Shown here: one piece after another, positions 42,608 to 51,016 of the stretch
Layout of the letters: each line of letters starts with the position of its first letter
How positions within the stretch are numbered: the stretch's first letter is position 1
Position numbers and translations under genes: made by a program
The notes under the pieces: generated by a model
Database searches by the model: none
What the model was told of the DNA's origin: nothing
Seen by the model: the letters and a program-made list of their open reading frames with translations, nothing else
Assembly: GCF_030064675.1 (NCBI RefSeq)
Contig: NZ_CP116413.1
Span: forward strand, 4,000,001 to 4,064,000
Direction: 5' to 3'
DNA from: Crossiella sp. CA-258035
GTDB lineage: Bacteria; Actinomycetota; Actinomycetes; Mycobacteriales; Pseudonocardiaceae
Length of the DNA: 64,000 nt

Positions 42608-43309
42608 TTAGTTCGAGGAGCGGGGCCGCTCTGGCTGACGGTCGCGAGCACCACGGGCACTGAGGAACCTGATGGGACGAATCAGCGCCCGGTAGAAGGG
42701 GCGCACCACCCGGCCGGGGAGCAGGCCGTGCCGCTCCTCTGCCCAGACCCTGCCCCGGGGATGGCTCCTGAGCAGGGGGCCTTCGGTGTTCGCCGGGGCC
42801 GAGGTCAGGAGCTCGATGCCGGAGAGGTGTTTGACGTTGATGTAGCCGTACTGGCTGGGACTGACCAGGCGGACCGGTGCGCCGTGATCGCTGTCGAGCG
42901 GGCGGCCGTTGAGGTTCTGCGCGATGAGCACGTCCTCGGCCAGGAGGTCCTCGATCGTCGCCGTGGCTTTCCACCCGTCGAGTCCGCGACACGTGACGTG
43001 GGTGATCGATGTTCCGCCCGGCAACGCCGGTTCGAGGACAGCGCGGTAGAACGTCGCGAACGAGACACCTTCCCAGCGCAGGCCGGTTGCCGTCCAGCCG
43101 GCCACGCAGTGGAAGTCGGCGGTGATCTCCTTGCGCGGCAAGGAGGAGAGCGAGGTGAGCGGAAGCTCGAACTCCTTGGTCACCGCCCCGCGCACCTCGA
43201 TCGCCGGGTCGACCGGAACGGGCGGGGCGGGCCGGGACAGGTGGGTGCCGAACCGGGGGAAGCCTTCGACCCGGCGTTGCCCTGGCGGGAGTTCGTTGCC
43301 GTGCCTCAT
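42608..43309 (-). CDS. Molybdopterin-dependent oxidoreductase (sulfite-oxidase fold)
   Basis: A 233-residue Moco-domain protein. The conserved start is HGNELPPGQRRVEGFPRFG, the molybdenum-ligand Cys is in ADFHCVAGWT, and DHGAPVRLVSPSQYGYINVK is the typical cofactor-contacting segment. It has no membrane anchor or heme domain, as in short cytoplasmic YedY-like proteins of actinomycetes. ATG 43309 fits the conserved start better than 43327. The physiological substrate is unknown. Confidence 0.88.
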   Translation of the reverse strand: MRHGNELPPGQRRVEGFPRFGTHLSRPAPPVPVDPAIEVRGAVTKEFELPLTSLSSLPRKEITADFHCVAGWTATGLRWEGVSFATFYRAVLEPALPGGTSITHVTCRGLDGWKATATIEDLLAEDVLIAQNLNGRPLDSDHGAPVRLVSPSQYGYINVKHLSGIELLTSAPANTEGPLLRSHPRGRVWAEERHGLLPGRVVRPFYRALIRPIRFLSARGARDRQPERPRSSN

Positions 43310-43535
43310 CGACCACGCCTTTCGCATTCATCACCAGTCACTGGACCACCATCCCCTCAGCCGCCCGGCACGGGGTCACCCGCGAGAGTGAGGCCGCTCC
43401 CTCGCAGGAGTGGCGTGAACTCGCGCAGGATCGCCACCGGGCTGGCAGGATCGAGCTCAGCCGGTCACCGGTAGCAGGTCAGCAGTTGCGCCGCACCGAC
43501 CAGCCAGCACTGATCGGCGCGCGGACCCTCGCCAG

Positions 43536-43943
43536 TCAACGCTCGGTGGCGCAACTGAACCGGCGCAGCCACGGCCCGTCCTCTGCCGCCGCCAGCTCGG
43601 ACTGTCCGCTGATGAAGAGCTCCACGGTCACTCTCGCGATCAGCGTCGTACGCGGGGACCGTTCCGGCGTCGCGGTTCGCCTTCCGGTCAGTTGGGCGGC
43701 CAGCGCGGTGCGGGAGGTCACTTCGAGCTTGCGGTAGATGCGGCTGAGGTGGGTTTCGACCGTGCGTTGGCTGACCATCAGCCGTTCGGCGATGGCCCAG
43801 TTGCTGTCTCGCTGTGTGATCACTTCGGTGATCTCGGTGCCGCGCCGGGTGAGGCCGAGCGGGGGAGTGCCGGGCGGTGTGCGGGACTGGCCGCACAGGT
43901 GCCCTGCACGCGCTGCGGAGTTCTGGCCCGCGCAGAACGCCAT
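43536..43943 (-). pseudogene. C-terminal remnant of a LAL/LuxR regulator
   Basis: The frame contains a complete LuxR helix-turn-helix (LGLTRRGTEITEVITQRDSN, then VSQRTVETHLSRIYRKLEV) closely resembling the LAL protein at 23057, but no ATPase or helical middle. Upstream sequence on this strand is antisense to a decayed zinc-ribbon gene. It is a truncated copy; a stand-alone HTH protein from ATG 43943 is possible but less likely. Confidence 0.6.
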
Positions 43944-44452
43944 TGGCCGGAAGGACCCGTCTGCCTGGCTTGCGTCGACGCTGCCGGTTCACCCACGAAC
44001 CCTGCCACCGCTGTGGTCAGGTGGCTGGCGTGTTCCGCCGCGAACCGGCCGGGCCGGTCTGCCCGGACTGTGCGGGCGTCCAGCTTTCCTGCCGCTGCCC
44101 CACCTGCGGAGCCATGGGCCGGCTGCTGCGTGGTCACTGCCTGTCCTGCACCGCCAGTCGGGACCTGGTGGAGATGTTCACGCAGCCGGACGGCCAACCG
44201 GCATCCGCATTAGCGCCGGTCGCCGAACTGCTGGCCCACTACGACAACCCGCACTCGCTGATCCTGTACCTGCGCCGGCCCGGCGGACAACCCATCCGCC
44301 GGATCGTCACCGGCGAACTGGCCTGCTCCCACGAGACGCTGGACGCTTGCTCAGACCACGGCAGCGCAGCATCTGCGCGGGTTGCTCGTGCTCGCCGAGA
44401 TCCTGCCACCCGCGAGGAAGAACTCGCTCAGTTCACCCGCGACATCCACCAC
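43899..44452 (+). pseudogene. Frameshifted zinc-ribbon protein (integrase-associated type)
   Basis: Three frames carry one continuous protein. CTRCGVLARAERHWPEGPVC ends near 43990. PCHRCGQVAGVFRREPAGPV, LSCRCPTCGAMGRLLRGHCL and AELLAHYDNPHSLILYLRRP continue in a second frame to about 44350. QTTAAQHLRGLLVLAEILPP follows in a third, then EEELAQFTRDIHH returns to the second. CxxC pairs and this layout resemble actinomycete zinc-ribbon proteins linked to tyrosine recombinases. At least three indels make it non-functional. Confidence 0.6.
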
Positions 44453-44844
44453 TGTTCAGCACGCGTCACGAGCAGGCAGGACCGGACCATCCTGGGCCGC
44501 AAGCCCGGGACGACCGACCCCGGTGGTGTTCCCGGCGCTAACTACGTAACAACCATGACGGTTCCATGTCAACAAGCTGGCGCTTCACGCGGGCGGGTGA
44601 TCGATAAGGGGTTCGTCCGCTTGGTGGTCTTCTAGAGTAGGCTTCACAGGAATTTCGGCTAGCCCGGACAGTCGCGTCCTGGCCACGGGGGCACGAAGAT
44701 GGCCGGGTCGGGTGTCCATAGCGGGCTGCCCGTGGGCGATTTTGCGTAGCTGTGAGCGCTATTCGTCGACGGCGAAGGCGCCCGATCACCCCTTCTTGTC
44801 CTCAATCGTTAATTGGCGGCACACCATTCAGCTGAGGCCGGTCC
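44453..44844. other. Intergenic region downstream of the acquired operon
   Basis: I see no supported gene. Base composition changes here from very GC-rich to clearly more AT-rich, marking the edge of the island. No obvious hairpin terminator follows the stop at 44845. Confidence 0.5.
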
Positions 44845-45660
44845 TCAGTTGTCCCATGCAGGGCTTTCGTTGGGCCGGTAGGGAGAGCTAGAGGTGTCAT
44901 TCGCCCAGTCGTCCACGTTCTGCCTCTCCCATTTCAGCAGCGTCTCGGCGTTCCGGATGCACATGTCGTAGTCGAGGCTGCCGAAGAGGCGGCTGACGGT
45001 GATCTGCTGATTGAGTTGCTGATATCCCTTGCCTGTCTCGTACTTCATCTGCACCGTGGTCCGGAGCCGCCCGAGGCGTAGATCCCCATTCACGACGGTT
45101 AGGACCCCTTGGTGCACGTTGGTGTTCTTCTCCTGCAGCCCCTCGTTCTCGACCGCCAGCTGACCGATCTTCTTGATGGAGTTGATGATGCCGGTGAGAG
45201 TGTCCGACGTCACCAGCCCTCCGACCAGCTCGGTCACCACCGAAATGGCCAGTCGCAGGGAGAGGGACGAGATGGACGCACTGCGGCTGTCGCTGGTGAC
45301 ACCCTTGAGAAATGGTATCGTTTTGAACTGGAATTCAAAGTTGATCCAACGTATGAGCTCGAATATTGTGAGTGACTGATTGAAGCTGGCGGAGTCCGCA
45401 GTCTTCCGCAGGATCGTGGCGGCCACGGACTGCCATGAACCGAAGGGCTCCAGCGGCCCCAGAACGGGCAGCCCACTGTCGTCTCCGCCGTAGGCATTGC
45501 CAACCCCTGCCTCTTGGCTGCCGTCGGCAAGCACGCGGCCGTCGAGGCCCAGCAGCTTGAGCGCCGCCAGCAATTCTCGTGGGGGCGCCTGCCTGCCCTG
45601 CGCCCACATGGTGATCTCCAGCGCTTCCCGCTGCGACTGCACTTGAACCGGAGTGCTCAC
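44845..45660 (-). CDS. Paralog C of a three-member unknown family (lipid-linked effector candidate)
   Basis: A 271-residue protein with no signal peptide, related to those at 47841 and 48703. Shared blocks are a SWQSVAATILRK segment near residue 75, TIPFLKG near 115, IINSIKKIGQLAVENEG near 160-174, LRLGRLRTTVQMKY near 195, LDYDMC (Cys234, its only cysteine), LLKWERQNVDDW, and the extreme C-terminus PNESPAWDN. It is the most divergent of the three and the last gene of the operon, 15 bases after the ACP gene. The GTG is preceded by GGGAGG. A distant likeness to the palmitoylated Erwinia virulence factor Evf (similar size, modified Cys near 209) is a hypothesis only. Confidence 0.75.
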   Translation of the reverse strand: MSTPVQVQSQREALEITMWAQGRQAPPRELLAALKLLGLDGRVLADGSQEAGVGNAYGGDDSGLPVLGPLEPFGSWQSVAATILRKTADSASFNQSLTIFELIRWINFEFQFKTIPFLKGVTSDSRSASISSLSLRLAISVVTELVGGLVTSDTLTGIINSIKKIGQLAVENEGLQEKNTNVHQGVLTVVNGDLRLGRLRTTVQMKYETGKGYQQLNQQITVSRLFGSLDYDMCIRNAETLLKWERQNVDDWANDTSSSPYRPNESPAWDN

Positions 45661-45675
45661 GGTCGTCCTCCCAAC

Positions 45676-45960
45676 TCAGTATGCTCGCGCGGCGTACTGC
45701 TCGCGCGACTCGCAGATCAACCGCTCAACGTCCTGCACCGTCTGCACCTGAGGGATGGCTTCGAAGCCCAGGTTGACCCGGAAGCCCAGCTCGACCGCGC
45801 CCATCAGACGAAGCAGCTTCATGGAGTCGACACCTGGCAGCTCCGACACCATGGTCGTGTTCTTGATCTCCTCGGGGTACTCAGCGTCGCTGAGCTCCAA
45901 CTTCTCGCGGATCAGGGAGTACAGCCGCTCGCGCTCTTCGGGGGTCAGATGAATGTTCAT
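45676..45960 (-). CDS. Acyl carrier protein
   Basis: A 94-residue acidic helical protein with the phosphopantetheine site LPGVDSMKLLRLMGAVELGF; the Ser lies in GVDS. The start is MNIHLTPEERERLYSLIREK. It lies 9 bases after the fatty acyl-AMP ligase and 15 before paralog C. FAAL enzymes load fatty acyl groups onto such carriers. There is no ketosynthase, condensation domain or thioesterase nearby, so the acyl group must go to something other than a local PKS/NRPS. Confidence 0.88.
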   Translation of the reverse strand: MNIHLTPEERERLYSLIREKLELSDAEYPEEIKNTTMVSELPGVDSMKLLRLMGAVELGFRVNLGFEAIPQVQTVQDVERLICESREQYAARAY

Positions 45961-45969
45961 GGCCGCTCC

Positions 45970-47724
45970 TCAGTGGGCGTGTACGGATGGTGTGTTCTGG
46001 TTCGCCGGCCAGAGCGCTCCACCGTGAAGCGCTCCTCCGAGGTAGTGCTGCCGTGTCTCGCTCCGCCTCACCTTGCCGCTGGAGGTCTTGGGCAGCTGCC
46101 CTGGCGCCAGCAGGACGATCTCCGCGACGGGCAGGGACAGCGTCGTTTGGATGTGGCCGCGGACCTGCCGCGCAACCGCGACGGCGTCCTTTCCACGGAG
46201 TTCGGCGACGATCACCACCTCCTCGCTTACCCGGCCCGGCCGGGTGAAGGCCACGACGTTGCCCTTGCGCAGGCCGGGCACCTCGGCTGCGGCCCACTCC
46301 ACTGTCTGGGGGTCATGATTGCGCCCATTGACGACCAGCAGGTCCTTCTTACGGCTGGTCACGTAGAGGACACCTTCCGCGAGGTATCCACAATCCCCCG
46401 TGCGCAGGCCCTGGGCCGTGAAGCAGCGCTGGGTCGCCTCCGCGTCACCGTGGTAGCCCGCGGCCACGCTCGGCCCCTGGAAGACCACCTCGCCGATGTG
46501 CCGCTCCGGGAGCGGATTCCCCTCGTCGTCCACGATGTGGATCCGGTGACCCGCGATGGGGCGTCCGCAGGGCACGAATGACACCTGCGACCCGTCGAGG
46601 AGCTCCGCCTCCCGGGCGGGCCGCGCAAGACCGCTCGCGTGATAGGGCTCCTTCTGAATGACATCCGGTGCGAACGGAACGCCGACCTCGCTGAACGAGA
46701 TCGCGAGCGTCGCCTCCGCCATGCCGTAACACGGCACCACCGCCCCCGGCTGCAGCCCTGCCGCGGCGAAGTGCTCTGCGAAGGAGCGCAGCGTCTCCGG
46801 ATGGTTGGGCTCGGCGCCACAGCCCACGACCCTCAGGCAGGACAGATCCAACCGCTGGAGCTCCTCCGCCGAGGTATGTTTGACGGCCAACGCTAGGCCG
46901 AAGTTGGGCGCGAAGGTCACGGTCGCGCGGGTACGACTCACCGTGTCCAGCCAGATCCGCGGTGAGAGCGCGAAGCGCAGCGGTGGGAGGAAGCTCACCG
47001 CGCAGCGCACGATCAGCGACGCCAGCACGAAACCGACCAGTCCCATGTCGTGGTACATGGGCAACCAGCTCACGCCCCGGTCCCGCCCGGGCTCCAGTCG
47101 GAGGGCGCTGATGATGGCCGCGCAGTTGGCGAGCGCACTGGCGTGCGTCACCCGAACTCCTTTGGGGGCCGCCGTGCTCCCTGAGGTGAACTGCAGGAAC
47201 ATCACGTCCTCCGGGAGGATCGCCTCGGGCTCGGCCGCCTTGCCCACCAAGGGCTCGGCGAAGTACTCCTCCGAGACGACGGCCCGCAGGCCCTCGACCG
47301 CCTGGCGAAGCGGGTCCAGCAGGTCCGCCAGGTTCTGCGGGATCAGCAGCGTGCGGGCTCCCGCCGCGCGGAGGATGTGGGCGGCGCTCTCGCAGTAAGT
47401 CTCGAACTTGCCGAAGCCCATGGGCGGGTACATCGGGACCGGGACGATGCCCACTGAGACTGCGCCCAGGAAGGTGAGGACGAACTCCTGCTGATCAGGG
47501 ACGATGAGCGCGATGCGCTCTCCCTTGCGCAGGCCCCTCTGGAGCAGCAGACGGCCCCGGCGCAGAGCCTCCCGCGACAGCTCTGACCAGGCTACGAAGT
47601 GCTCGCGCCCGTCCTGTTGGAGGAAGGTGTAGCCACTGTCCGAGTGGCTGAGGTTCTCGGCAAGGACCTGGGTGAAGGTCGAGGCCGTCGCTCTTTCGGG
47701 AGGCAGCGCTTCGTGGGAGAACAT
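45970..47724 (-). CDS. Fatty acyl-AMP ligase (FAAL)
   Basis: A 584-residue adenylate-forming enzyme. LQFTSGSTAAPKGVRVTH is the P-loop, SWLPMYHDMGLVG and PCYGMAEATLAI are FAAL-typical core motifs, LRTGDCGYL precedes the hinge, RKKDLLVVNGRNHDPQTVEW starts the C-terminal domain, and LPKTSSGKVRRSETR carries the catalytic Lys. FAALs make acyl-AMP and pass the acyl group to an ACP rather than CoA. ATG 47724 matches the family start (MFSHEALPPERATASTF). It sits between two copies of the unknown family and directly before the ACP. Confidence 0.9.
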   Translation of the reverse strand: MFSHEALPPERATASTFTQVLAENLSHSDSGYTFLQQDGREHFVAWSELSREALRRGRLLLQRGLRKGERIALIVPDQQEFVLTFLGAVSVGIVPVPMYPPMGFGKFETYCESAAHILRAAGARTLLIPQNLADLLDPLRQAVEGLRAVVSEEYFAEPLVGKAAEPEAILPEDVMFLQFTSGSTAAPKGVRVTHASALANCAAIISALRLEPGRDRGVSWLPMYHDMGLVGFVLASLIVRCAVSFLPPLRFALSPRIWLDTVSRTRATVTFAPNFGLALAVKHTSAEELQRLDLSCLRVVGCGAEPNHPETLRSFAEHFAAAGLQPGAVVPCYGMAEATLAISFSEVGVPFAPDVIQKEPYHASGLARPAREAELLDGSQVSFVPCGRPIAGHRIHIVDDEGNPLPERHIGEVVFQGPSVAAGYHGDAEATQRCFTAQGLRTGDCGYLAEGVLYVTSRKKDLLVVNGRNHDPQTVEWAAAEVPGLRKGNVVAFTRPGRVSEEVVIVAELRGKDAVAVARQVRGHIQTTLSLPVAEIVLLAPGQLPKTSSGKVRRSETRQHYLGGALHGGALWPANQNTPSVHAH

Positions 47725-47760
47725 CGGTCCCGCCTGGGGTTGGAGGGCTTTAGGGGCTGC

Positions 47761-47793
47761 GGCCCCGTGTGGACAGCCAGTCCACACGGGGCC
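47761..47793. promoter_or_regulatory. Perfect 14-bp hairpin inside the operon
   Basis: GGCCCCGTGTGGAC (47761-47774) pairs exactly with GTCCACACGGGGCC (47780-47793) around the loop AGCCA. It lies between paralog B (stop at 47841) and the FAAL start (47724). On the transcript it would be very stable but has no U-run, so it may stop exonucleases, mark a processing site or partly attenuate. Confidence 0.8.
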
Positions 47794-47840
47794 GACGGCA
47801 TCGGAAGCCCGGTGGATACGAAAAGGAACCTTGAACCGAA

Positions 47841-48638
47841 TCAGTTGTCCCAGGCGGGACTATCGTTGGGCTTCTTGCCGTTACTGGACCCGTCCTTCTC
47901 CCACTCCTCCACGTTCTTGCGTTGCCACGTTTTCAGCTTGCTGGATTGGCTCTTGCACATGTCGAAGTCGAGGTCACCGTAGCCCCGGTAGACGCTTAGG
48001 CCCTGATTCAGCTGCTCATGCCCCTTGCTTTTCTTGTACTCCATCTCCACCCTGGTCCGGACGGCTCCGAGGTAGAGGTGGCCGTTATGGCGCGACAGGG
48101 CACCGACCTGTTGGTTCGAGTTCGACTGCTTCCTCCCTTCGTTCTCGAGCGCCAGCTGGCCGATCTTCTTCATGGTCTCCACGATGCCCTTGAAGTCTTC
48201 CTTCGTCATGATGTTCTCGAGCAGGTCTGCTACCGCATCGACGGCCTTCTTCAGGGAGGTCTTGCTGATGGCCGCATCGCGGTAGTCGAGCGTGTACTTC
48301 AGGAAGAACGGAATCGTAGCGAACTTGTTGAGAAATTTTTCCCACGCGACCGGGTCGAATTTCTCGCTCCCCGGGTTGAAGCCGCTGAGAGCCACGGCCT
48401 TGTGCACGATGGTACTGCCGACGGACTCCCACGACTTGAATTCCGGCTCCAGGGGCCCCAGTTCGGGCAGCTTGCTGCTGTCTCCCCCCGACTTGTTGCC
48501 CACCGCCTGGGTGTTGTCCTTATCGTCGAGCTGTGAGAGCGCAGACAGCGTGGCAGCGTCCAACTCGGGGAGAGGGGCCTCCCACAGCGCGATCCTCATG
48601 GCCTCTTGGCTCAACTGAGACTGACTAACCTCGGTCAT
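47841..48638 (-). CDS. Paralog B of a three-member unknown family (lipid-linked effector candidate)
   Basis: A 265-residue protein without signal peptide. It is close to paralog A: KFDPVAWEKFLNKF, DYRDAAISKTSLKKAVDAVA and LDFDMC are shared. Cys228 is its only cysteine. It is predicted mostly helical with a charged second half and ends KPNDSPAWDN. ATG is preceded by AGGAG. A tract of about 150 bases is almost identical in A and B (about 48209-48360 against 49072-49223), pointing to recent duplication or gene conversion. Codon use is less GC-rich than the flanks. Function unknown. Confidence 0.78.
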   Translation of the reverse strand: MTEVSQSQLSQEAMRIALWEAPLPELDAATLSALSQLDDKDNTQAVGNKSGGDSSKLPELGPLEPEFKSWESVGSTIVHKAVALSGFNPGSEKFDPVAWEKFLNKFATIPFFLKYTLDYRDAAISKTSLKKAVDAVADLLENIMTKEDFKGIVETMKKIGQLALENEGRKQSNSNQQVGALSRHNGHLYLGAVRTRVEMEYKKSKGHEQLNQGLSVYRGYGDLDFDMCKSQSSKLKTWQRKNVEEWEKDGSSNGKKPNDSPAWDN

Positions 48639-48702
48639 GACTACTCCTTATCCACGGGTGAGGTACTACACAGTGAGATGTGATTACGTTCGCGATTGGG
48701 GT

Positions 48703-49500
48703 TCAGTTGTTCCAGGCAGGGCTGTCATTGGGCGGCACGCCGTAGCTGTTCGTGTCCCGGACCCAGTCGTCCACATTCTTGAAATCCCATTTTTTCAGTG
48801 TGTCGGCGTTTCTCTTGCACATGTCGAAATCGAGCACACCGTAGCCGCGGTAGATCTTGAGGGTCTGCTGCAGTTGCTCGCAACCCTTGCCCTTCTTGTA
48901 CACCATCTGCACCGTGGTCCGGGCGGCTCCGAGGTAGAGCTTGCCTTTATTGCGCGACAGGATCCCGACCTGCAGGTTGGCGTTCTTCTCCTTCTGCCCG
49001 TTGTTCTTGACCGCAACCGCGACCACCTTCTTGATGGTCTTCAGGATGTCTTCGAAGTTCTCCTTCGTCGTGATGTTCTCGAGCAGGTCTGCTACCGCAT
49101 CGACGGCCTTCTTCAGGGAGGTCTTGCTGATGGCGGCGTCGCGATAGTCAAGCGTATACGCCAGGAAGAACGGAATCGTAGTGAACTTGTTGAGAAATTT
49201 TTCCCACGCGACCGGGTCGAATTTGCCGCCCTTTGGGTTGAAGCCGCTGAGAGTCTCAGCCCTGTGCACGATGGTGCTGCCAACGGACTCCCATGAGCCG
49301 AACTTCGACAGATCAGCCCCCAGGTCGGGCAGCACGCTACCGTCTCCTACTGCAATGTTGCCGACCACCTGCTCCTGGCTAGGAGCATCGGACTGCGAGA
49401 GCTCGGAAATCGTGCCGGTGTCCGGCTCAGGGAAAGGCGTCTGCCACAGCGCGATCGCCAGGGCCTCCTGGCCCGATTGGGACTGACTGATCTCAGTCAT
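48703..49500 (-). CDS. Paralog A of a three-member unknown family (lipid-linked effector candidate)
   Basis: A 265-residue protein, the first gene of the operon. ATG 49500 follows GAAGGGAG; an in-frame start at 49665 would add 55 residues absent from paralog B. Shared blocks: SWESVGSTIVHR near 70, KFDPVAWEKFLNKF near 93-106, DYRDAAISKTSLKKAVDAVA, LYLGAARTTVQMVYKKGKG, LDFDMC (Cys228; a second Cys at 207 is unique to it), and C-terminal PNDSPAWNN. No membrane segment, signal peptide or catalytic motif is seen. A modified or catalytic Cys228 is inferred from its invariance. Confidence 0.78.
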   Translation of the reverse strand: MTEISQSQSGQEALAIALWQTPFPEPDTGTISELSQSDAPSQEQVVGNIAVGDGSVLPDLGADLSKFGSWESVGSTIVHRAETLSGFNPKGGKFDPVAWEKFLNKFTTIPFFLAYTLDYRDAAISKTSLKKAVDAVADLLENITTKENFEDILKTIKKVVAVAVKNNGQKEKNANLQVGILSRNKGKLYLGAARTTVQMVYKKGKGCEQLQQTLKIYRGYGVLDFDMCKRNADTLKKWDFKNVDDWVRDTNSYGVPPNDSPAWNN

Positions 49501-49516
49501 GAATGCTCCCTTCTCC

Positions 49517-49531
49517 ACAACCAATGGTTGT
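49517..49531. promoter_or_regulatory. Palindrome in the leader of the acquired operon
   Basis: ACAACCAATGGTTGT is a perfect 7-bp inverted repeat around one base, immediately upstream of the ribosome site of paralog A. It could be an operator or a translation-controlling structure. Confidence 0.45.
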
Positions 49532-50631
49532 ACGGCCTTGCATTTACCGAATCCGGGCCAGCTCGTCGCGATTCCAGTTAAGCACCTAATTGGATCGTAA
49601 ACGTTGCCCCATCTCACTGTCTGACACCTCGGGACTACGTCACTAGACAACCGAGATTCTTTCACTGCGCAAGACTACGATCAATCTCCGATCGAGTGCG
49701 GACTGATCCTCCCAGCAACGTGTTCCGGCAGGATGAATTCGACGCAACAGCGAAGCCGCCCCTTTCAAGACAGTTCCATCGACAGCCTTGAATAAGGTCT
49801 TACGCTAGACCGGCAACGGGTGACGTTCGGCGCGCAATACCGTGCGGCACCTACTAATTAGGTGCGCCATCCGGTGTTCTCACACTCTAAGGGACGCGCT
49901 AGTTCCGTGCAGGTCCGCGACGCAGCGTACCGGCCCCGAGGCTGCGGTGATCGCAGCCGACGCGGCCGGAGCCGCGGCAAGCTTCCTCACCGCCATAAGA
50001 GCAACGCAGTGATCTTTTCCATGTCAACCTTCCTGAGCGATTGTCGGGCCTCCCCGACTGGCACAGCACCCCTAGACATGATCCCCTCCTGAGGTACGCC
50101 AGGAAAGACTGTCGTCGCGCATAATGTGGAATTCATCCATCCCGGTGTTTGACGCGACGAAACCCCGCATCACCCGTTCTCTCCTTCTGCGGCCAGGATT
50201 CATCAGTTCGAGTCCTGCACAGGCCGCGTCCTGGTGACACTATGTGATATCGCACTACGCTCGGTTTCTCGACCGTGCGCGATTTGGACGTCGCATGCGT
50301 TATACGGATATCCTGCGCTTGAGGCGGCCGTGCAAGACGGTATGCAGCTGGTGACCATCGCTTGCCCCGTTTGGCGGTAAGGGCACGCCCGCTGGGCGCG
50401 CTGGAGGTGCACACGCAATGAACCTGGCGCGTCGACCGGTATCCAAATACAGGACGGCCGGGTGTTCGCCGGGTTGGTGCAGGGACTGCCGCCATTCAAG
50501 CACCTCATGCGCTCGAGCCCGACGTGGTCGAGCATCTGTTCGCCGGCAGTCCTGAGGCTCTGGGCGCAGATCATCCAGGCGGACACCTCTTGTCGGCCCA
50601 GCTTTGAGCTTGGCCCTGTAGTCCGGACACC
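49532..50631. other. Long AT-richer region with no supported gene
   Basis: About 1.1 kb upstream of the acquired operon holds no reading frame I trust. It should contain the operon promoter. The only structured element is the GCACCTA-type repeat described separately. Frames at 50203-50658 on the minus strand are Cys/Arg-rich and unconserved. Confidence 0.5.
49847..49865. repeat. GCACCTA-CTAAT-TAGGTGC inverted repeat
   Basis: A 7-bp inverted repeat with a 5-base spacer. The 10-mer GCACCTAATT also occurs at 49582-49591, the inverse of 49856-49865. The sites bracket the region where the operon promoter must lie, so they are candidate regulator sites. Confidence 0.4.
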
Positions 50632-50880
50632 TTGATGTTGCCCCAGTTTGACGGGCACGAGTTCGAGGAGAGGTACGGTTCGACGATCTTGCCGAAGGAG
50701 ATCGTTCGTCGTGCCGAAGCCTTATCCGCCGGAGTTCCGGCGGCGTGCTCTGGACCTGCTCGAGTCGGGCCGGTCGGTGCTGGACGTGGCCGCGTCGCTG
50801 GGCATCGCGCAGTCTTGCCTGTACAACTGGAGACGGCAGGACATGATCGACCGAGGCTAGGATTCGCCGCGCGTCCTCCC
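50632..50880 (+). mobile_element. Truncated IS3-like insertion sequence (5' part)
   Basis: The segment holds the left part of an IS: an upstream sequence TGATGTTGCCCCAGTTTGAC resembling IS ends, then an OrfA-type start. It stops abruptly, and neither OrfB nor a right end follows. Confidence 0.5.
50711..50860 (+). pseudogene. Transposase OrfA fragment (IS3-type helix-turn-helix)
   Basis: The GTG at 50711 follows GAAGGAG. The 49 residues start PKPYPPEFRRRALDLLESGR and continue VLDVAASLGIAQSCLYNWRR, the HTH_Tnp_1 module of IS3-family OrfA. The frame then ends, where a normal OrfA runs about 95-100 residues. It is inactive on its own. Confidence 0.65.
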
Positions 50881-51016
50881 CGCAGGTTCGAGGGGATTAA
50901 TTCAGGGGCGAACGTGGGCAGGAGTTAGGACAATGCGGTCCTCGACAAAGGGCGACAACGAATGTCGCCCGCCATGAGCATAGGGCCAGATTGAGCCCTC
51001 GGTTTCCGTAAAAGCC

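Noticed and set aside
45676-47724. FAAL/ACP pair as the start of a lipopeptide PKS/NRPS cluster
   Set aside because: No condensation, ketosynthase or adenylation genes are within the window on either side; the neighbours are the three unknown paralogs.
50200-50240. GTTCGAGTC resembling a tRNA T-loop near the island, a possible attachment site
   Set aside because: The flanking bases do not form a 5-bp T-stem, no CCA-end or anticodon arm is present, and no second copy flanks the island.
49532-50631. CRISPR array or phage attachment region in the gene-free stretch
   Set aside because: No regularly spaced repeats are present; only isolated inverted repeats are seen.
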